The notes under the pieces: generated by a model
Told to the model about the DNA's origin: nothing
The model's database searches: none
Seen by the model: the letters and a program-made list of their open reading frames with translations, nothing else
Assembly: GCF_900099685.1 (NCBI RefSeq)
Contig: NZ_FNDW01000003.1
Coordinates: forward strand, 248,001-312,000
Direction of reading: 5' to 3'
From: Chryseobacterium taeanense
Lineage (GTDB): Bacteria > Bacteroidota > Bacteroidia > Flavobacteriales > Weeksellaceae
DNA length: 64,000 nucleotides
Program-made: the position numbers and the translations under genes
In this document: positions 57,164-64,000 of the stretch, piece after piece
Numbering within the stretch: position 1 is the stretch's first letter
Layout of the letters: every line of letters starts with the position of its first letter

Positions 57164-57815
57164 TGTTTGTATTTAAATAACGTTTATGATTAAATCCTGA
57201 AGAGTAACCTTAAACCTAAAAAACTAGTTTAAGCTTGTTATCTTCATTAAATTAGTGTATTCGATTTCTTACTATTCTTATTACGTTAGGTTTTAAAAAG
57301 GTAACGTCATAGCATAATGAAAATTAAGAATAGTTTTAAAGTCTATAGGACTGGCGGAGGACGACCGCAATGATCTATAGTAAACTTTAATCTAAACGAA
57401 GGATATATTATGTAAAGAAGATTTTTAAACAAAAAGACTTTCCAGAAAAAAGCATCCGCTGTTTTCATATTTTTCAACATCTGACTTTATAACTAAATTA
57501 AAAGCTTGCTGATGAATCTTCTGATACAAAAGAATCATTGGGAAAGAAAAAAATATAGCCGGAAGGAAAGAAATTCTGAAAATATATTGATATTGCTATG
57601 AAAAATAACTGCAACAATAGCAGTCTTGCGGAGGGACACACGAAAGCGGAAAGCCATAATGTTTTCATCATAAATGTTTATTGTGTTGTAAAGAAAAAGC
57701 CTGTTTTAAAGCCCTTTTCCGAAACAAATATAAACAAATTATCATTATTTCCAAAAATACTCTTTAATAATAAAATGTCTAAATGATTGCTTTTACTGAT
57801 AATTTAATACTGAAA
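57164..57815. other. Gene-free region between the secreted-protein gene and the thiamin operon
   Basis: 652 bases, AT-rich. It shows an ACGTTA/TAACGT inverted repeat (57283-57288 with 57302-57307) and a small GCGG/CCGC hairpin (57354-57368). A 62-codon open frame at 57598-57786 has no recognisable features. I see no convincing promoter or RNA gene. Confidence 0.6.
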
Positions 57816-58526
57816 TTAGAAATCAATGGTATGAAACTGCCATTTCAACGTATCAATTAATATCATTTTATTGAGGGGAAGGGGCAATCCCGTGATTATT
57901 TTCAACACCAGGTCAGCCATCATGCTTCCTACCATTCCGGGTAACGGTCCTAATACGCCGAGACTGTCACAATCAGGAATATAGTCTTCTGAAGGTGGTT
58001 CGGGAAAGATATCTCTTAAATTTTTACTGCCATTAACATTGAAAACAGCAATTTGCCCCTCAAAACCCAAAATGCTTCCGTACACAAGTGGCTTTTGCAA
58101 GTTGACACAGCTATCATTCACCAGGTACCGCGTAGCAAAGTTATCAGAAGCATCAACGATGATATCATATTCTGAAATAATTTTCACAGCGTTGGAATGA
58201 TCTAGTTTCTTGTCTATCCCGATAATCTTTACCTGATGGTTTAGTCTTTTAACAAACTTTTCTGCACTCTTTACTTTTGATTCTCCTACCGAATTTTCAT
58301 TATGTATGATCTGGCGGTTAAGATTATGAAGCTCTACCTCATCAAAATCCACAATACCTAAAGTACCCACTCCGGCGGCGGCCAAATACTGGATAACAGG
58401 GCTTCCCAAACCTCCGGCTCCCACCACCAGAACTTTGGAATTCATTATTTTCTTTTGGCCTTCCAAGCCTATTTCTTCAATAAATATCTGCCGGCTGTAG
58501 CGTGCGAAGATGTCTTCTTTTTTCAT
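57816..58526 (-). CDS. thiF: ThiF/MoeB/HesA-family adenylyltransferase
   Basis: 236 residues from the ATG at 58526; a longer frame from 58571 (MPLALNPTQTNQ) starts inside an intergenic repeat and is less likely. RYSRQIFIEEIGLEGQKKI, VLVVGAGGLGSPVIQYLAAAGVGTLGIVDFD (nucleotide-binding) and DNFATRYLVND are the E1-like core. In thiamin synthesis ThiF adenylates the C-terminus of ThiS so that sulfur can be loaded. The cysteine pairs of the zinc site seen in many ThiF/MoeB proteins are not visible: NLRDIFPEP and IPDCDSLGV are the equivalent stretches. It is last in the thiamin operon, 344 bases after thiH. Confidence 0.87.
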   Translation of the reverse strand: MKKEDIFARYSRQIFIEEIGLEGQKKIMNSKVLVVGAGGLGSPVIQYLAAAGVGTLGIVDFDEVELHNLNRQIIHNENSVGESKVKSAEKFVKRLNHQVKIIGIDKKLDHSNAVKIISEYDIIVDASDNFATRYLVNDSCVNLQKPLVYGSILGFEGQIAVFNVNGSKNLRDIFPEPPSEDYIPDCDSLGVLGPLPGMVGSMMADLVLKIITGLPLPLNKMILIDTLKWQFHTIDF

Positions 58527-58554
58527 TTGATTACATTGATTAGTTTGGGTTGGG

Positions 58555-58642
58555 TTTAACGCAAGGGGCACAAGGTTTTAACTTAAATGATTGTGTATAT
58601 TTATCGGTCGCGAAGGCGTTAACACTCAGCAAATGATAACAA
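58555..58642. repeat. Intergenic repeat, copy A (pair with 61616-61703)
   Basis: About 88 bases with matching ends (TTTAACGC near the left, CAGCAAATGATA near the right) and middle TTCG/TCGCGAAGGC-type text. Copy B lies between thiE and thiD. The two share most bases, with short insertions. With the rest of 58643-58870 it forms the gap between thiF and thiH; nothing else is seen there. Confidence 0.7.
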
Positions 58643-58870
58643 TGGATATTCTTTTATCATGTGTATTAATTTAACCTGTTTCGTTTAATTACAAACTAAA
58701 GAAACGCAAAGTTTAATTCAACTTTACATATTACTCTTAGAAAGTAAAGGCAAATAAAAATTTGCTCCGCAAAGCTTGAAAACACAGCTTAATCAAATTA
58801 ACTTTTAGATTTTTGCTCACTTAAATGATTAAGTCTTCAAATAAAATCTTAATGGTTGAAATTATTTAAT

Positions 58871-59983
58871 TTAACTATAAATAGCATCCCAATCTTTCAT
58901 GACGGGATCATATCCGGCTTTTCTGATGATGCTTTTAATTTCATCCATGCTTCTTTCATCGCTGGTTTCAAACTGTTCCAGAGATTCTTTATCTACCGCA
59001 TATCCGCCGGGATTGGTTTTGGAAGCTGCGCTCATTGTTGTTGCGCCTAATGAAATAATATGATTCCTGAACTTTTCGTTTTCTCTTGTCGAAATAGAAA
59101 TTTCAAGATCTTCGTTCCAGATTCTGTAAGCGCAGATTAACTGAAGTAAATCTCTGTCTTCCATAATGAAATTGGGTTCTATAATTCCTTCAGCGGGCCG
59201 CAGCCTGGGAAATGAAACTGAAAACCTGCTTTTCCAGTACTGCTTTTGAAGGTAATCGATATGAAGAGCATTGAAAAAGCTATCCACCCGCCAGTCTTCC
59301 AATCCAAGTAAAACCCCGAGCCCTATCTTATGAATTCCGGCTTTCCCAATTCTGTCGGGTGTTTCCAGACGAAAACTGAAATTAGACTTCTTGCCTTTTG
59401 TGTGATATTCTCTGTACACTTCCTGATGATAGGTTTCCTGATAAACCAAAACAGCATTCACACCTACTTCATGCAGCTGCCGGTATTCTTCCTCAGACAA
59501 AGGCTGGACTTCAATAGAAATATGGGCAAAGTGTGGTTTTAACAAACGAATGGCATTCAGAAAATATTCTATTCCAACCTTTTTATTGGCTTCTCCGCTG
59601 ACCAGCAGAACATGATTTACGTCCATTGATTTTAACACCGAAGCTTCAATCATGAGTTCTGTATCGGAAAGTGTTTTCCTTTTAATAGCGTTGTCTAAAC
59701 TGAAACCGCAATAGGTACAGATATTCTGGCATTCGTTGCTGAGATACAACGGAGCATACAGCTGGATTGTTTTTCCAAATCGCTTCCAGGTGAGCTGCTG
59801 CGCCATTTTCGCCATGACTTCCAATTTCTGAGCGCCAACAGGTGAAATAAAATTCAGGAAGTCTTCTATTGTTTTATTGTCTTTCTGAAGGCTTCTTTCA
59901 ACATCGGACAAGGTTATGGTTTCTAGTCTCGTTTTTATTTCATCCCATTGATATTGTTCAAAAAGGTCGTTAAAACTCTTCAT
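58871..59983 (-). CDS. thiH: 2-iminoacetate synthase (tyrosine lyase) ThiH
   Basis: 370 residues, a radical SAM enzyme. The cluster motif CxxxCxxC is C85, C89, C92 in CQNICTYCGFS. ECQNIC after YLSN, VLLVSGEANKKVG and GIHKIGLGVLLGLEDWR are typical of ThiH. It cleaves tyrosine to give the dehydroglycine that ThiG uses for the thiazole ring, and its use instead of the oxidase ThiO is common in anaerobic or facultative lineages and in flavobacteria. It follows thiG by a 237-base gap holding repeats. Confidence 0.96.
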   Translation of the reverse strand: MKSFNDLFEQYQWDEIKTRLETITLSDVERSLQKDNKTIEDFLNFISPVGAQKLEVMAKMAQQLTWKRFGKTIQLYAPLYLSNECQNICTYCGFSLDNAIKRKTLSDTELMIEASVLKSMDVNHVLLVSGEANKKVGIEYFLNAIRLLKPHFAHISIEVQPLSEEEYRQLHEVGVNAVLVYQETYHQEVYREYHTKGKKSNFSFRLETPDRIGKAGIHKIGLGVLLGLEDWRVDSFFNALHIDYLQKQYWKSRFSVSFPRLRPAEGIIEPNFIMEDRDLLQLICAYRIWNEDLEISISTRENEKFRNHIISLGATTMSAASKTNPGGYAVDKESLEQFETSDERSMDEIKSIIRKAGYDPVMKDWDAIYS

Positions 59984-60032
59984 CTGATTTAATTTAATTC
60001 AAATTATGTGTAATGCTTTTCTTTAGATAATA

Positions 60033-60215
60033 TTGCATCCCATCTTCTTTTAGATCGTCCCTTCGGGACTCGCGAATTTTGAAGTCAACAGACTTTAGGA
60101 TTCTGCGTGTTGTTCTATGGAATCTTTATATTCTATATTCTATCATTATATTGATAGGATTGCATCCTATCCTTTTTTAGGTCGCCCCTTCAGGGCTCGC
60201 CAATCTTGTTGAAGT
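60033..60215. repeat. Direct repeat pair between thiH and thiG
   Basis: Copies at 60033-60085 and 60160-60215, of the form TTGCATCC-[CT]AT-C...TTTTAG-[AG]-TCG-CCC-TTC-GGG-CTCGC...TTGAAGT. Each contains a CCCTTCAGGG- or CCCTTCGGG-type small palindrome. They make up most of the thiG-thiH gap. Confidence 0.75.
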
Positions 60216-60220
60216 TCAGA

Positions 60221-60997
60221 TTAATCAAACAAAAAAGAAGTCAGCGGGCTTGATGCTTCTGCGTGCTGAGAAATCGCTCCCAATCCGGCTTCAAATGCTC
60301 TTCGGCCGGCAATAACTCCTTCTTTAAACGCTAATGCCATATTCACCGGATTTCTGGCTACGGCAATGGCGGTATTTACCAAAACCGCGTCTGCTCCCAT
60401 TTCCATTGCTTTTGCTGCATCGGAAGGCGCTCCTATTCCGGCATCTACCACCACAGGAACATTCGTCTGGCTGATGATGATTTCCAAAAAATCCAAGGTC
60501 TTCAGTCCTTTATTAGTTCCGATTGGTGCTCCCAATGGCATTACCACTGCTGTTCCTGCATCTTCCAGACGTTTGCACAGCACAGGATCGGCATGAATGT
60601 AAGGCATCACCACAAATCCTAATCTGGCTAATTCTTCTGTAGCATATAAAGTTTCAATTGGATCGGGCAGCAAATATTTCGGATCGGGATGAATTTCCAG
60701 CTTAACCCAGTTGGTTTCCAATGCTTCCCTTGCCAGCTGCGCTGCCAGTACCGCTTCTTTTGCAGTTCTCGCACCGGATGTATTGGGCAAAAGGTGAGCT
60801 TTTGTTGGTTTTAAAGCATTTAAAATATCATCTTCTGAAGAATGCGCATCGATACGTTTCAATGCCATCGTTACCAACTCGCTTCCTGAAGCAATGATGG
60901 AATCCGTCATTTCTGAAAGGTTTCCAAATTTTCCTGTTCCTAAGAATAATCTTGATTCGAAGGTTCTGTCTGCTATTGTTAATAGTTGATTTTTCAT
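60221..60997 (-). CDS. thiG: Thiazole synthase ThiG
   Basis: 258 residues. It begins with [19 protein letters not shown]. The catalytic lysine is K99 in [17 protein letters not shown] and [30 protein letters not shown] are the phosphate-binding end of the TIM barrel. It makes the thiazole carboxylate from 1-deoxyxylulose phosphate, iminoacetate (from ThiH) and sulfur on ThiS. The start overlaps the thiE stop by 4 bases. Confidence 0.97.
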   Translation of the reverse strand: MKNQLLTIADRTFESRLFLGTGKFGNLSEMTDSIIASGSELVTMALKRIDAHSSEDDILNALKPTKAHLLPNTSGARTAKEAVLAAQLAREALETNWVKLEIHPDPKYLLPDPIETLYATEELARLGFVVMPYIHADPVLCKRLEDAGTAVVMPLGAPIGTNKGLKTLDFLEIIISQTNVPVVVDAGIGAPSDAAKAMEMGADAVLVNTAIAVARNPVNMALAFKEGVIAGRRAFEAGLGAISQHAEASSPLTSFLFD

Positions 60998-61608
60998 TGT
61001 AATGCTGTTTTAAATTGACTGATAATGGTAGGCTTACCCGTAATTTGTCCTGAAACCGCCACCCCATAAATTCCGATCTGCTGTAATAGTTCTATATCGT
61101 TCAGAACAACGCCTCCAATGGCGAATATTTTAGGGATTTCAAATGATTTTTCTTTTAATTCCTCTATGATATTCTGATAGCCTCCTAAACCTAAAACAGG
61201 GCTCAACTTTTCTTTAGTCTGTGTAAACCGTAAGGGTCCCAGTCCAATATAATCGCAGGATTCTGCCATTCTCTGAAGTACATCCTGAAATGTATTAGCC
61301 GTTCCACCAATGAGCTTATCCTCACCTAAAATAAATCTTGCAGCTTCTACCGGCATATCCTGTAACCCGATATGCACTCCGTGTGCATCAATTTCTTTTG
61401 CGATATGAACGTGATCGTTGATGATACAAACGGCCTGATATTTTGAGCAAAGTTTTTTTGAAGTTTCACAAAGCTTAATGAATTCGTTTTCCGGAGCATT
61501 TTTCCAGCGAACCTGTATCCATTGTATGCCGTTATCAAGGGCTTTCCGGATATTGAGCTCCTGATCTTCTATCGTGAAGCCCTGAGAGATGTATTGTAAT
61601 TTTTCCAT
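60994..61608 (-). CDS. thiE: Thiamin phosphate synthase ThiE
   Basis: 204 residues. [52 protein letters not shown] and [18 protein letters not shown] are the standard ThiE blocks, and [14 protein letters not shown] the phosphate loop. It couples HMP-diphosphate with the thiazole phosphate. It overlaps thiG by four bases. Confidence 0.95.
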   Translation of the reverse strand: MEKLQYISQGFTIEDQELNIRKALDNGIQWIQVRWKNAPENEFIKLCETSKKLCSKYQAVCIINDHVHIAKEIDAHGVHIGLQDMPVEAARFILGEDKLIGGTANTFQDVLQRMAESCDYIGLGPLRFTQTKEKLSPVLGLGGYQNIIEELKEKSFEIPKIFAIGGVVLNDIELLQQIGIYGVAVSGQITGKPTIISQFKTALQ

Positions 61609-61615
61609 TTTCTAT

Positions 61616-61703
61616 TTTAACGCTAAGGGCGCGCAAGGTTAATTGTAAAAAGTGTTTATATATTCTTCGTTCGCAAAGGCACTTCATTCAGCAAATGATA
61701 GAA
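61616..61703. repeat. Intergenic repeat, copy B
   Basis: About 88 bases, the second copy of the element at 58555-58642, in the gap between thiE and thiD. Both copies have the same orientation and both end CAGCAAATGATA. Confidence 0.7.
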
Positions 61704-61713
61704 ATTGATTCAT

Positions 61714-62432
61714 TTAAGAATGAAATCCCAATAAAGTCGGGTTGCTTGTTAAAAATTTCTCTATATATGATTTCCCTTTTCGGCAGGCAGTATCCAGATT
61801 TTCGCCTTTTGCTAAATGACTTGTGATGGCGGATGAAAGCACGCAACCGGAACCGTGTTTTGGGTAGAAAACTTGATTTTTATCGTTAGGTTCAATTAAA
61901 ATTTCTATTCCATTTTTCCATAAAGTATCTGTTCCGGGTTTATCTTCGCGATGCCCTCCTTTTATTAACACAGAGCATGAATTTTCTGCATTATCCAAAA
62001 GACGATTTTCTTGTAAAATCCTGTATTCATTGTAATTTGGTGTGAGTAAATCAATTTGTGACAATACATTTTTCAGCTGTGGAATGGTATTCAGATCAAA
62101 AAAAGAGAACTCGGACGTGCTTTTTAACACCGGATCCCAGACTATGATGGCTTCAGAATTATTTAACTTTATGGTTTTAATAATTTCAATTAAAAATTCC
62201 GCATCTTTTACTACGCCTATTTTTATTGCTTTTATCGGATAGTTCTTCATCAAAATATCAATTGATGAAAGAATTGTTTCCAAAGGCTGCCATTCTATAC
62301 TGAAAAATTGTGATTCTGTCTGAACCGTCATTGCCGTACAAATTCCCAATCCCTGAACTTTCAGCTGTTCCAATGTTTTAATATCTGCCAGTAAGCCTGC
62401 TCCGCTACTGGGGTCGTAGCCTGCGATACTCA

Positions 62433-62457
<25 letters not shown>
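61714..62457 (-). CDS. thiD: Hydroxymethylpyrimidine (phosphate) kinase ThiD
   Basis: 247 residues, a ribokinase-fold kinase. It has IAGYDPSSGAGLLADIKT near the N-terminus, the lysine-glycine-glycine block KGGHRED, and HGSGCVLSSAITSHLA with the catalytic-type GSGC motif. It phosphorylates HMP and HMP-phosphate to HMP-diphosphate, the partner of the thiazole in the ThiE step. It overlaps the preceding TenI/ThiE-like gene by 25 bases. Confidence 0.95.

Positions 62458-64000
<1,543 letters not shown>

Noticed and set aside
57598-57786. 62-codon plus-strand frame before the thiamin genes
   Set aside because: No ribosome binding site, domain or conserved context seen; AT-rich sequence gives such frames by chance. 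A small peptide cannot be fully excluded.

Overview
The window looks like chromosomal DNA of a member of the Bacteroidota, class Flavobacteriia, most likely Chryseobacterium or a close Weeksellaceae relative. The signs are SusC/SusD receptor genes, AT-rich intergenic DNA, several promoters of the Bacteroidota type (-33 TTTG, -7 TAnnTTTG, about 18-20 bases apart), modular secreted proteins typical of flavobacteria, and the gene families present. The genus is an inference from memory of protein families; no database was searched. I see no rRNA, tRNA, CRISPR array, transposase or prophage.

Layout. (1) 1-5850: minus-strand nutrient uptake genes. They are a SusC-type receptor cut by the window edge, and a complete SusC/SusD pair with its own terminator. 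(2) 6050-10990: the conserved rimP-nusA-infB operon on the minus strand, with a good promoter and terminator. (3) 11047-37148: a 26 kb surface polysaccharide (O-antigen or capsule) locus, mostly on the plus strand. ugd supplies UDP-glucuronate and rmlB/rmlA supply dTDP-4-keto-6-deoxyglucose. A FdtA-like ketoisomerase, a hexapeptide acyltransferase and a DegT-type aminotransferase would turn the latter into a dTDP-3-acylamino-3,6-dideoxyhexose. A Wzm/Wzt ABC transporter would export the glycan. Six GT2 and two GT4 glycosyltransferases, a WbsX-like protein, a GT-C-like membrane protein, an asparagine-synthase-like amidotransferase, two membrane acyltransferases, two further hexapeptide transferases and a methyltransferase would assemble and decorate it. 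Two of these genes (30047-31863) run on the minus strand. (4) 37298-40921: beta-carbonic anhydrase, small secreted protein, SulP transporter, second beta-carbonic anhydrase; probably a bicarbonate/CO2 unit. (5) 40922-41797: a gene-free kilobase packed with repeats. (6) 41798-57163: minus-strand secreted or unusual proteins, centred on a 3541-residue protein built from eight modules of about 425 residues; also a HU-like/DUF4469-type protein and three smaller secreted proteins. (7) 57816-64000: a minus-strand thiamin synthesis operon (thiC end, TenI/ThiE-like, thiD, thiE, thiG, thiH, thiF-like) with repeats in its gaps. Its promoter and any TPP riboswitch would lie beyond the right edge.

The most unusual items are the eight-module giant protein and its neighbours, which share a short terminal motif; the repeat-packed region 40922-41797 with a four-unit 23-bp tandem array; the three-hairpin cluster at 54909-54995; and the likely 3-amino-3,6-dideoxysugar and amidated-uronate chemistry of the polysaccharide locus.
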